A stretch of DNA of 64,000 nucleotides, taken from 2-12-FULL-35-23 sp965196985. GTDB lineage: Bacteria > Pseudomonadota > Gammaproteobacteria > UBA12402. The notes under the pieces were generated by a model. It was not told the DNA's origin and searched no databases. It saw nothing but the letters and a program-made list of their open reading frames with translations. The stretch spans positions 310,001 through 374,000 of the forward strand of contig CBDALO010000163.1 in NCBI GenBank assembly GCA_965196985.1, read 5' to 3'. A program made the position numbers and the translations under genes. This document shows, in pieces, positions 1 to 8,667 of the stretch; position 1 is the first letter of the stretch, and every line of letters begins with the position of its first letter.

Positions 1-1649
1 TGCGCCTGTGATGAGCGGATGGTAATTAATTCCGCTAGCGAAGGCATAGAATAGTTTTTTGTAATTCTGTCATATATATAATCGAAGACATTAACTGCTA
101 GCTTTTTACATGTCTCAGTAATTGTAACCATTGTATCCTTAGCTTTCGTTCCTTCTTCACTCATAGTATGAATGTGTACATCGCGCATTCTAGCCTGCTT
201 CCGAGCCATCAACTCTGCTGGATTGTTATGTAGAGGAAGCTCTGGCTTTTCCAGCACTAACAATAGCTGCCTTTTCTTTTTTAAGGTGAGCTCAATTTGT
301 TTATCTAGTTTCTCGTAGCCAGTGATTGTTGAGAATAACTCAGTAAACTCATTGGATAGCTTATCTATCTCATCTTGCCCTGGGTTCTTTTTATATTCAA
401 TGAGCTTATGATAATAATCCCAAAACCTATCCAAGAAGCTGTCAACAGAGTCTTGGTGCTTCTTAAAAATTGGCGTCAGCTTTTTATAATGCCTACCCTC
501 ATGAACCCAGCACAAGGCGAGTGATTCAGTAATGAGCTTAAACTGTGGCGCATCATCGGTAATGAGTGTTTCTATCGCATAAGGACTCTTTCTATATGTT
601 GAGATAGCTGCCGCATCAGTAATCAGCTTTCTATATTTTGGAAATTTTTTATCACCTAATACCTTATCAAGAATGACTTCCAGCTCCTTACTGTTTAAGA
701 TAGTCGATGAGTGAAATACCTTTAAGCTTTCGATTACCTTGTGGGGTAAGTTCATAGTAGCCAGTAAATTAAAAGCGGCCTCATTTAATGTGAACCCAAA
801 GTGGTCTTTGCTTAACATTTCAATGACGCTTAATCGACTTTTACTGGTCAGCGTAAAGTAAGCTGAATAATACTCATTACCCAATACATTAACATAACGG
901 TTTTTCCCATCCTCTCTAGCGTTGGTGTCATCTAGGTGCTGGTAGTTCGTGGATTGTAAACCTGCCTTCACAACTTCTACCTTCTCGGGCTCAAGTATCG
1001 TAGGCGTTTTAATTGTGAAGCTATGGATGGTTGATTTACTAATATCTATGTTGGCGATTTTATAAAATGTCTCAAGGCTTTCTAGCGTCATACCACCTTG
1101 AGTATTTAGGAAGCTTGTCCAGCTTTTAATAGTAGGGCCGAACTGGCCCTCATAACCAGTTGGCAGAGGTGCTGTATAGTGTTTGTTTTCAGAAGGGGAG
1201 TAATATTGTTGGCGCAAAAAAAGAGTGTTATTAGCAGCAATTTTTATATCCTGGATAAGTGTTTTCTTAGAGCCATTTGGCACAGCATCGCTGGGCAACG
1301 AATCTGGATTAATTGTTAGTGTCACTGTATTAGAGACTTCGAGATTTTTTTTACTAGATTTTGGCTTTCTAGTTTTATTGGTTTTATTTCCTTTTCTATC
1401 CTTCTCGGAGGAATGATCCTTGTCCTTGTTAGCGCGCGTTTGCTTTCTAACATTAGGCTTTCCTTGCTCACCTTTATATTTATTTAATGCGTTATTTAAC
1501 GATTGCACCTTGTCTTCTAGCTTTATGATTTTCTCAGCCTGACTTTCACATACATTGCTAAAATCTGTTTCTAGTGCTGTTGGTGTAACAGTATTATTAA
1601 ATCTCTCAATGAGATCGGCTAAAACTGATTTGTCAGGTTGTTTTTTCAT
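1..1649 (-). CDS. IS66-like transposase (partial at 3' end)
   Basis: This is a DDE transposase of the IS66 superfamily, encoded alone without tnpA/tnpB partners, as in the ISBst12-type branch. The protein has an N-terminal coiled-coil region, a lysine-rich linker, a central catalytic core with HLDDTNA and ITDDAPQF motifs, and a C-terminal HNNPAELMARKQARMRD motif resembling the IS66 block that contains the catalytic Glu. Only the last residue and the stop codon are missing, because the window starts inside the gene. I chose the ATG of MKKQPDKS; a GTG 15 codons upstream is possible but has no better ribosome site. Confidence 0.8.
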   Translation of the reverse strand, partial: MKKQPDKSVLADLIERFNNTVTPTALETDFSNVCESQAEKIIKLEDKVQSLNNALNKYKGEQGKPNVRKQTRANKDKDHSSEKDRKGNKTNKTRKPKSSKKNLEVSNTVTLTINPDSLPSDAVPNGSKKTLIQDIKIAANNTLFLRQQYYSPSENKHYTAPLPTGYEGQFGPTIKSWTSFLNTQGGMTLESLETFYKIANIDISKSTIHSFTIKTPTILEPEKVEVVKAGLQSTNYQHLDDTNAREDGKNRYVNVLGNEYYSAYFTLTSKSRLSVIEMLSKDHFGFTLNEAAFNLLATMNLPHKVIESLKVFHSSTILNSKELEVILDKVLGDKKFPKYRKLITDAAAISTYRKSPYAIETLITDDAPQFKLITESLALCWVHEGRHYKKLTPIFKKHQDSVDSFLDRFWDYYHKLIEYKKNPGQDEIDKLSNEFTELFSTITGYEKLDKQIELTLKKKRQLLLVLEKPELPLHNNPAELMARKQARMRDVHIHTMSEEGTKAKDTMVTITETCKKLAVNVFDYIYDRITKNYSMPSLAELITIRSSQA

Positions 1650-1896
1650 AGGAAGAGTATACCACGGGTTTGAAAAGGTAAATTTTCCCCACACAGATGG
1701 CCGTACTGCTGAAATTATTTTTAAGCCATGAACCTGATCGATGAAAAAATAATCCGAGCATACAGCGTTGTTATAGAGCGCACATCATGCTTTTATGACA
1801 CACGATGATTCCAATATAAAATTTCCAAATTTGCACGAAAAAGCTGTCAAGAACTTTTTGAATTATTTTCAAATCATGCTGATATTGAACGGATAC
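1..1896 (-). mobile_element. IS66-like single-ORF element, copy 1 (left end off window)
   Basis: This is nearly identical (about four scattered single-base differences) to the complete element at 16247-18193. Its right end matches the inverted repeat of that copy, beginning GTATCCGTTCAATATCAGCA on the minus strand, and stops exactly at 1896. The next bases (1897-1904, cataaaac) continue an ISKra4 transposase gene, so the element sits inside ISKra4. Its left end and the second copy of the target duplication lie before base 1. Confidence 0.85.
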
Positions 1897-3122
1897 CATA
1901 AAACAATTTTCATTCCCTTGTCTTTCCAGCGCATTCCTGATCCGCCTAATCTTTGTTTAACAATTGTTTTACATGCTGCTTCAGTGACGCCAGAGCCAAT
2001 TGGTGCATTCTGCTTAATCAAATTATGATACGACATTCGCTTTTCTTTAATATTATTTTCAAAATACGTAATTGTTCCTTCTAGCTTTTCTCTAAGCGAT
2101 TTATTCAGTTTTTTATTTAGATGCTCTTTAAGCTCAGCAAGTATTCTACCTGCCGCACCTTTCTTGTGCTTTAAGTCATGACATCTCTCTTCGAGCCAAA
2201 CATCACGCTCATCTCTTTCAGATTTTTTGGTAAATACTGCCTTTGATGCTTCGCCGAGATATTCAGTTGCATGCCAAAAATCTAAAATTTGCGTATCAGT
2301 ATGTTTTTTTAGAAATGGCCAATTATTTTTTGCTCCATCAGCAACGCCAATTGTTTTAGCATCAGGGTAATATTTCTTTTTCAGCTTTATTTCCTTTTCA
2401 AGCCTATTAAAGAATTCATCTTTTCCATATTCTGGTGATGCTGCAACGTAGGTTGTGTGCAGGCGTGCACCATGCTTATCATACATGGAAATAGTTCCAA
2501 CCATGCTCTCTCTATAACCATCATCAACGGTGAGAACATATGCACCATCTAAGCTAATGCTTAGCATCTCAACGCCTGCATCAAGCTTTGGCTCTTCATA
2601 TTCCCACTCAGCCTCTTTGGCTTGTGCAATACCGCCAACAAAATCAGTTGCCCGTTGCAAGTATGAATGTGAGATTTTACGGTTATGATTGACCTTGAGA
2701 TCATCAATAACACTAGGAGCAGGTAAGTTTGAGTATTTATGTGAGATTATTTTTGCAAATCGCGGTGTTGATCCTTGGATAATTCTAGCCTTATCTTCTA
2801 AAGGACAAAAGATCTTCCCGCCTTTAGAGGTTTGATAAACATAACGCTTAACTCGAGCAACTCCATAAGGCGTTTGGTAATTTGCTTCATCTCTACTTCG
2901 TGCTGTTAGCTTTATTTTTCCAACATGGATAGGAGAGCCATCTGCATCAAACTTACTTAAAGCTTTTTCAGTGGCTAATGTTCCAACCTCATTAAGCCCA
3001 TCAAGAATTGCGTCCTCACATTCAAGCATAGATCCTTTTAGTGGAAGCTTGAGTTCAATAGTTAATTCATTATTTTCATCAGAGAGAATTCTAGCTAACA
3101 TCCAAACACCATCCGTAATCAA
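1897..3122 (-). pseudogene. ISKra4 family transposase, interrupted by IS66-like element
   Basis: The protein matches the intact 436-residue transposase at 29935-31245 up to its residue ~408, then runs into the IS66-like terminal sequence. The conserved DDE core (LSISLDGAYVLTVDDG, VADGAKNNWPFLKK, and the C-terminal IGSGVTEAACKTIVKQRLGG block) is present, but the last ~28 residues are displaced beyond the window edge. The start is TTG by comparison with the other copies; the copy at 60951 has ATG in the same area. Confidence 0.8.
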
Positions 3123-3173
3123 GTTAAAGTGTATATTATGCTATATATTCTACATTATATAAAGGCAGCACCC
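1897..3173 (-). mobile_element. ISKra4-like element, copy 1 (3' part off window)
   Basis: The 5' terminal repeat (GGGTGCTGCC on the minus strand) ends at 3173. The element is cut at 1897 by the IS66-like element, so its 3' end is expected to the left of the window. The flank at 3174-3181 (ctttgatg) is IS256 coding sequence and would be one half of an 8-bp target duplication, matching the 8-bp duplications found at the other two copies. Confidence 0.85.
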
Positions 3174-3771
3174 CTTTGATGAATCAACCGGCAAGAGAAC
3201 AGTGCTAGGTGTTTCTGTTGCGTTATCAGAGGCTGAGGTACATTGGCGTGATTTTCTTCAGCAGTTGGTTGAGCGAGGTATACATGGTATTGAGTTGATT
3301 ACTAGCGACGCTCATACTGGCCTAAAAGCCGCTAGAAGAGCTGTGTTCCCCAGTGTTCCTTGGCAACGCTGCCAATTTCATTTGCAGCAAAATGCTCAGG
3401 CTCACATACCAAAGCGCTCAATGAAGGAACCAGTAGCTGAGGAGATTACAGCTATATTTAATGCCTCAAACATTCATGAGTCGGAAAGACTATTGGCTAT
3501 GGCGGTAGATAAATATCAGCAAACAGCACCAGAGCTTTCTTCTTGGTTGGAAGTGAATATACCGGAGGGCTTAGTAGTGATGAACTTTGACAGGCCGCAT
3601 CAAAAAAGATTAAGAACCAGTAACATAGCTGAGCGCGTAAACAGAGAGGTAAAAAGAAGGACGCATACAGTTGGAATTTTCCCTAATACTGAATCGTGCC
3701 TAAGGCTCGTATCAGCTGTTTTAGTGGAAATTGATGACCAGTGGAGCGGATCACCTAGATACTTAAGTTGA
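3174..3771 (+). pseudogene. IS256 family transposase, C-terminal half
   Basis: About 197 codons of the 388-residue Mutator/IS256 transposase remain. They include the second catalytic Asp region (ELITSDAHTGLKAARRAVFP), the WQRCQFHLQQNA motif and the C-terminal NIAERVNREVKRRT segment containing the catalytic Glu. The N-terminal half is missing because ISKra4 sits at codon ~192. Intact copies in this window are at 36306, 48829 and 59480. Confidence 0.9.
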
Positions 3772-4029
3772 AGTGAATAATAAGGCTTCATAGGGTTTTA
3801 GGATAGATCATTCTTGTTCTTATTAACGAGATATAATTGCTATTACCTAAAAGTTAATAATTTATTTTGAGAGGAGAAAAATTTGAGGTATAAATAATTT
3901 TTTAGATTGATTAGCATAATTAATTTAAGATATTATGCGATGAGACAGGTACAATAGAGTGCCATTTAGAATTTTAAAGGTTTTTCTAAGTACTGAAGTT
4001 GGTTTTTACAGACAAAATAACGCTCTATC
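3174..4029 (+). mobile_element. IS256 family element, copy 1 (right part)
   Basis: This is the right part of the 1532-bp IS256 element, ending with the right inverted repeat (cgctctatc at 4021-4029). It is cut at 3174 by ISKra4. Its right flank, gtggtaga at 4030-4037, is IS66 tnpC sequence, so this IS256 probably inserted into tnpC and the left part lies off window. Confidence 0.85.
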
Positions 4030-4773
4030 GTGGTAGAACCTTTGGATAATACTCCTCTAGCCACTCCTTGTACTCATCCATAATCGGTTTTGATTCTTTC
4101 TGCCGAAGCGCAAGGCGTTGCTCAGGCGACATCTCTTCTTCTTTCGCCTTTCTTTCAATCCGGTAGAGTTTTTTATAGACCCGCATAGCATGAGCGGCTA
4201 ACCCATTCTTTTTGGTCGCCTTGGTGATCTCTTCAAATTTCCTGCGGGCATGAAGGTTGCACGCAATGATCGTAACGCCGGTATTTTCTAATTGGTCGAA
4301 TATAGGGCTTGCATCAGTATGAAGCTTGCCAGTCCACCCTTGAAACCATTCTACTAGAAACTCACTGTGGTCACTTGGCGTATAGGCAAACAGGATAACC
4401 TCACGACCAGGAGCACCACCTCGCATGCAATGAATCAGTGACTTAGTTTGTGGCCGTCGACCAGGCTCTTTTAAGACTTGTAATTTAGTCGCGTCACAAC
4501 TTGCTATTTCATAATCCAGCAGCTCATCCTTCAATAGATTATAAATCGGCTGTAAAGGTTTAGTCAGCTCAATAAACCAACGTGGCATAGTTTGCCTGGA
4601 TAGATTGACGCCGTATTGTGAGCGTAGTTGTTTTTCTAAATGATAAAAGGGTTGTCTATCCCTGATTTTACTCTGAAAACTACCCAAAATTTAAATCAGC
4701 AAAATAATGCTGAAATATTGTGTAAAAATGACTATGCTTTGTCTTTTTAACAAGACTAACGAGATGAGTATAA

Positions 4774-6492
4774 ATGTTAAACTTCGCCGATTACGCTGCC
4801 CCTCTTTTTTCAAAATTAACTGGGAAAGTTGTTTTAAAAAAATCTATCGACGATTGTAGGAAAGCTATTAACTGAAGGTAGTTGTAAGTTGTTCAGTTCA
4901 TCAAAAGATAACAATGAGTATAAAAAGATGATTCGTACACTTACCGGTGAAAATAAAAGCACCGATTTAGATCCAATAAAAACAAATGATGTATTGCTAG
5001 AACAGAGCTAGTGAAGTTTGCCTGGATAGAAACTAAATGATAAAAGGGTTGTCTATCCCTATTTTACTAGACACTAAATGCGCTAGTAATGATTTTGAAA
5101 ACTACCCAAAATTTAAATCAGCAAAATAATGCTGAAATATTGTGTAAAAATGACTATGCTTTGTCTTTTTAACGCCGAGATGAGTATAAATGTTAAACTT
5201 CGCCGATTACGCTGTAGTTGTTTTAAAAAAATCTATCGACGATTGTAGGAAAGCTATTAACTGAAGGTAGTTGTAAAATCAAAAGATAACAATGAGTATA
5301 AAAAGATGATTCGTACACTTCTGAAAATAAAAGCACCGATTTAGATCCAATAAAAACAAATGATGTATTGCTAGAACAGAGCTGAAAAACTTTCACACGC
5401 CAGTAAAATTGATGTTCTCATGATCCTTCTGATATTAGAAAGCCACATAGCAAGCAAACTGAAAATCTAGGTAAAGTAAGGAGTCTGGACGGGGATATTA
5501 TCAATGGTTACAGCACGCATAACGCAGTTGCATTAGTACCTGGTGATAAGGCTGTGCATCTACTATCGCATGTAAGCTACAGCAATAAAGACCCTAAGTT
5601 TTTAAAAGCTGAGCATATTAAGAAAATAGAGGCTGGAAAGCCATTTGAGGGAGATAAAGAGGCCAAGAGTCTTTATGAATCTGGTTATTACTTTAATAAA
5701 AAGCTGCTGTCTATTCGTGAAATAGAAAAAATAGGAATCTGCCTAAAATCAAAGAATGAAGATGCAACCATTACCCATATTCTAGATAGAGAGTTTGATG
5801 ATAATGACTATCTCTCACTAATTGATACAAACCTAGATCAAGACTTTATTATTCGCTCAAAAATAACAAGAACAATAGAAGGTAGAGGTGATGATGGTAA
5901 AAAGCTTAAGCTGATTAACGCTGATTTTGATGCTCAAGGCGAAAAGCAATTCCAAAAGTTAACAGTTGGAAAGAATTGCGTACAAGACGGAAAAATAACT
6001 ATTTATTTTGGAGAGTTTGAGAACTTCAATGCAATTAAAATCCAAATTACAGGCAGAGATGGTAGGAGAATTTTTAAGAATGACATGCTGCTATTAACTA
6101 ATAAAAAAGTAACGACTTTTGATGAGGCGTATGAGGTATACATAGCCTATCTATCTCGTGCGAAAATTGAATATGTTTTTAAATTTCTCAAGGAAGGACT
6201 AGGCTGGGAAAATATGCAGATAAAAAATTTTAAAGGGATACAAAATCTACTGGCTGTATGTTTTTATGTGGCCTCATATTTGTATGAGATAGGTAAGGAA
6301 AAAGCTTATGACGATTACGCAATTATGCTAGCTAAATTAGGAGATGGTAAGGGCAAGGTGACACGACACTTTATTGCGAAGGGTATTAGAAAACTTCTAA
6401 CGTATCACTTAGTAGAGCAATTTTTTAAAGAAAATAGTGTTTCTCAAGAAGAACAAAAAGAATTATCGAATTCAGTTCAGGTAGGGAGATAA
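4774..6492 (+). pseudogene. IS4 family transposase, disrupted
   Basis: The N-terminal region (MLNFADYAAPLF... from 4774) and the following segment to LLEQS are present but end at TAG (5008-5010), where the internal duplication begins. The bulk of the protein is still open from 5554 to 6492. It includes ILDREFDDNDYLSLI, and the YLSRAKIEYVFKFLKEGLGWE motif near the C-terminus, which carries the catalytic Glu of IS4-type DDE enzymes. As arranged it cannot make a full-length transposase. Confidence 0.8.
5008..5378 (+). repeat. Scrambled partial duplication inside IS4 copy 1
   Basis: About 371 bp is extra relative to the other IS4 copy. It begins with tnpC target sequence (agtttgcctggatag..., lacking about 33 bp of normal tnpC) that runs across an uninterrupted IS4 target site, then restarts the IS4 left end near 5095. 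Compared with the first pass, this second pass lacks several short internal blocks (for example about 28 bp near 5213 and 12 bp near 5274). Confidence 0.75.
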
Positions 6493-7302
6493 CAATTTTG
6501 GGTAGTTCTCAGTTTTACTAGACACTAAATGCGCTAGTAATGATTCAGACGCCTCGGCCTTAGGTAGGATATGTAAAGGCTTAGGTGCAACCGTAACACC
6601 ACCTTGCTCGCAATCACAGCCTAGTTTTTCACGGCGCTCTTCAATCATTTCAAAGACAGCTGGTTTGTAGTTCAGTATTTTTTTAGTCTCAAAACCCATT
6701 GGGCATTTTTCTTTACCGCAAGGACAAATACGCTGGTCATCAGGTACTGGAATGATTCTCACCGTCACAGGTAATTCATTCTTGACCTTCTTCTTACGTT
6801 TGTGAGAAGAGACAACAACTGCTTCATCATCTTCTTGATCCTCCGGTGTTGAGAGATCACCGAAGAGTGGCAACTGATCTTCTATGTAGCGCTCAGATTT
6901 ACTACCAAAATGCTGACGTTGGAGCTTAGCAAATTGTATCTTCAAATGATCATAAGCCTCGGCATACTGTTCAACACGAGCATGTTCTATTTCAAGCTTA
7001 TGACAAAGCTTTTCATTTATTCCGACTTTTTGATAGAAAAGCTCACTAGGGACTGTTTGCATTGCGTTTCTCATTCAAGTAACTACTGCAAAGTGTACCA
7101 TGACATTTTAAGTGCAATATTTTCTTCCTCAGGCGCTTGGTTAGCGCATATTACTTTTTTGGGGTAGCTGGTCATTGTGATGTTTTCTTTTCAACTCCTA
7201 GCGGATCTCACAAAGCCTGGGCTAAGGATATAAAACAAGCATTAAAATCACGTGTAAAATCAAAAAACACAGAAAAAACCTGTCAAGACTTTTTTTGCCA
7301 TT

Positions 7303-7653
7303 TTAGTAAAAAAACTCGGGAGAGACTTTGGGTAATGACTTTTGCTTCATCCAGTTTAAACCTGACAATAACCAGCTTAACTGATCTTGGGTCAACTCGA
7401 TAGTCTCATCTGCTTCGCTAGGGAACTTCAGCTTACCTTTTTCTAATCGTTTGTAGCAAAGCCAAAAACCATTTTGGTCGTACCAAAGTAATTTTATTTT
7501 ATCGCGCTGCCTGTTACGAAAAAGAAATAGCTGGCCTGAGCTTGGGGTCATTGAGAGATGATCGGCAATCAGCATTACTAGGCCATCAATCTGTTTTCTA
7601 AAGTCCACAGGGGTACGATAAAACCAGATCGGTGTTTTCCAGTTCTGAAACAT
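7303..7653 (-). CDS. tnpB: IS66 accessory protein TnpB
   Basis: This is the IS66 Orf2-type protein, needed together with TnpA for IS66 transposition in studied members. The family hallmark TPVDFRKQIDGLVMLI is followed by GQLFLFRNRQRDKIKLLWYD and NGFWLCYKRLEKGKLKFP, covering the whole ~116-residue family length. The start ATG overlaps the tnpA stop as TAATG, implying translational coupling. Confidence 0.93.
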   Translation of the reverse strand: MFQNWKTPIWFYRTPVDFRKQIDGLVMLIADHLSMTPSSGQLFLFRNRQRDKIKLLWYDQNGFWLCYKRLEKGKLKFPSEADETIELTQDQLSWLLSGLNWMKQKSLPKVSPEFFY

Positions 7654-7952
7654 TAGCAAAGCCTCTGAATCAAAGACGCTAAGCTATCCTGGTCATAAAA
7701 GTTAATCTGTATGTGTGAGTTGACCTGCATGACAGCCACTGGTTGTGCTGGCTGCTCAGACACGCAAACAACCTTTGCTAGCGTTTTTTGCTGTTCTCTT
7801 CTCAAACGATAGAGAAACTGCGTGTAAGGTACGTTATTCTCTCGGCAGTATTTCGCTTTGGTTAACTTGCTTTGCTTAAAGTCGGAAAGGTGTTTTTCCC
7901 AATAAGCATCTGTGTAAGTAGCATTTTCATTTTCAGGATTTGTTGCTGACAT
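7653..7952 (-). CDS. tnpA: IS66 accessory protein TnpA
   Basis: This 99-residue IS66 OrfA protein carries a helix-turn-helix-like N-terminus (WEKHLSDFKQSKLTKAKYCRENNVPYTQFLYRLRR, here in two blocks) and is the first gene after the terminal repeat. Its stop overlaps the start of tnpB. It is almost identical to the copy at 63529-63828. Confidence 0.9.
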   Translation of the reverse strand: MSATNPENENATYTDAYWEKHLSDFKQSKLTKAKYCRENNVPYTQFLYRLRREQQKTLAKVVCVSEQPAQPVAVMQVNSHIQINFYDQDSLASLIQRLC

Positions 7953-8038
7953 ACCGTAAGCTCCTTGTTACTGTTTGCGGGAGCATACAGTCACATGAAT
8001 TTAACTAGTTGACTAGGGTGTACTTGCTGGATCGCTTA

Positions 8039-8247
8039 AAAAAGAATTATTAGCCAGCAGTTCATCAGTTGCCAATTCTGATGATGACCAAGCCGATGAA
8101 TGTTTTGTTGAAGCCACTATTCAGGATTCAGTTGTGCTTTCACAGCAACTGATTAGCATTACAAGAACTGATGGCGTCGTGTTACAACTGCCTAAGCCGG
8201 AGTATGCTGAAACCATTAATCTGATTCTTACTTTTTGCAAGGGGTAG
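8039..8247 (+). pseudogene. IS66 TnpA, C-terminal fragment
   Basis: An open frame enters from the IS66 junction and ends at TAG (8245-8247), three bases before the tnpB start. The C-terminal sequence ISITRTDGVVLQLPKPEYAE resembles the end of IS66 OrfA proteins. The N-terminal helix-turn-helix part is missing, either truncated or off window beyond the nested stack. Confidence 0.65.
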
Positions 8248-8250
8248 TGT

Positions 8251-8667
8251 ATGCTGCAATTCACGCCTCAAATGAGGCTATTGTTATCAGTCAGACCTGC
8301 TGATTTTAGAAAGGGTATTGATGCTTTAGTTGCGCTTTGCCAGCAACGGCTGGGTGAGGATCCATTCTCTGGTACGGTCTTTGCTTTTACGAATAGCCGC
8401 CGTACCTCAGTGAAACTTCTAGTTTATGATGGCAATGGATTCTGGCTTTGTCTAAAGCGTTTTTCGCAAGGAAAGTTACAATGGTGGCCAAACTCCCACT
8501 CAGCCACGTACCATATCGATAGCACGCAGCTAATGATTCTGCTTAACCAAGGTAACCCTATCACTAGTCATCTCGGTGAGTCATGGAGAAGGCTCGCTAG
8601 TCAACCTCCTGTAATAAGTCAAGCGGCCTCTTCATCGACCAAACCTCCTTTATCTTCAATCTGGTAA
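8251..8667 (+). CDS. tnpB: IS66 accessory protein TnpB (second type)
   Basis: The protein contains RPADFRKGIDALVALCQQRL, GTVFAFTNSRRTSVKLLVYD and NGFWLCLKRFSQGKLQWWP, the conserved IS66 Orf2 blocks. It is ~20 residues longer than usual. Its last ~16 codons are antisense to the 3' end of the convergent tnpC, which suggests the normal stop has been lost or displaced. ATG is three bases after the tnpA stop. Confidence 0.85.
   Translation: MLQFTPQMRLLLSVRPADFRKGIDALVALCQQRLGEDPFSGTVFAFTNSRRTSVKLLVYDGNGFWLCLKRFSQGKLQWWPNSHSATYHIDSTQLMILLNQGNPITSHLGESWRRLASQPPVISQAASSSTKPPLSSIW

Larger units (their letters stand above)
4673..6512 (+). mobile_element. IS4 family element, copy 1, with internal duplication
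   Basis: Terminal inverted repeats are ctgaaaactacccaaaattt (4673) and its partner ending gggtagttctcag at 6512. The element is flanked by 7-bp duplications ttttact at 4666-4672 and 6513-6519. The intact copy at 23786-25254 is 1469 bp; this one is 1840 bp because of a 371-bp internal insertion made of a rearranged repeat of its own left end plus adjoining tnpC sequence. Confidence 0.9.
4030..7074 (-). pseudogene. tnpC: IS66 transposase tnpC, split by IS4 and truncated
   Basis: tnpC encodes the DDE transposase of IS66. Removing IS4 (4673-6512) and one 7-bp duplication joins 7074-6520 to 4672-4030 in frame. The N-terminal part holds the coiled coil, the HFGSKSERY and DQLPLFGD motifs and a CPCGKEKC zinc site. 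The second part holds the catalytic core (CDATKLQVLKEPGRRPQ, IACNLHARRKFEE). The last ~115 residues, including the catalytic Glu block, are missing beyond the IS256 insertion at 4030. Confidence 0.85.
4030..8038 (-). mobile_element. IS66 family element (tnpA-tnpB-tnpC), copy 1
   Basis: This is the same element as 58444-63915. The 5' terminal repeat (TAAGCGATCCAGCAAGTACA on the minus strand) ends at 8038, followed by tnpA and tnpB, then tnpC interrupted by IS4 and cut at 4030 by IS256. The tnpC 3' end and left terminal repeat are expected off window. The flank at 8039 is tnpA of a different IS66 element. Confidence 0.8.

Noticed and set aside
1795..2028. 77-codon plus-strand open frame
   Set aside because: It lies across the IS66-like/ISKra4 junction, antisense to transposase, without a ribosome site.
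7137..7403. 88-codon plus-strand frame repeated at 63013
   Set aside because: It is antisense to IS66 tnpB and duplicated only because the IS is duplicated.
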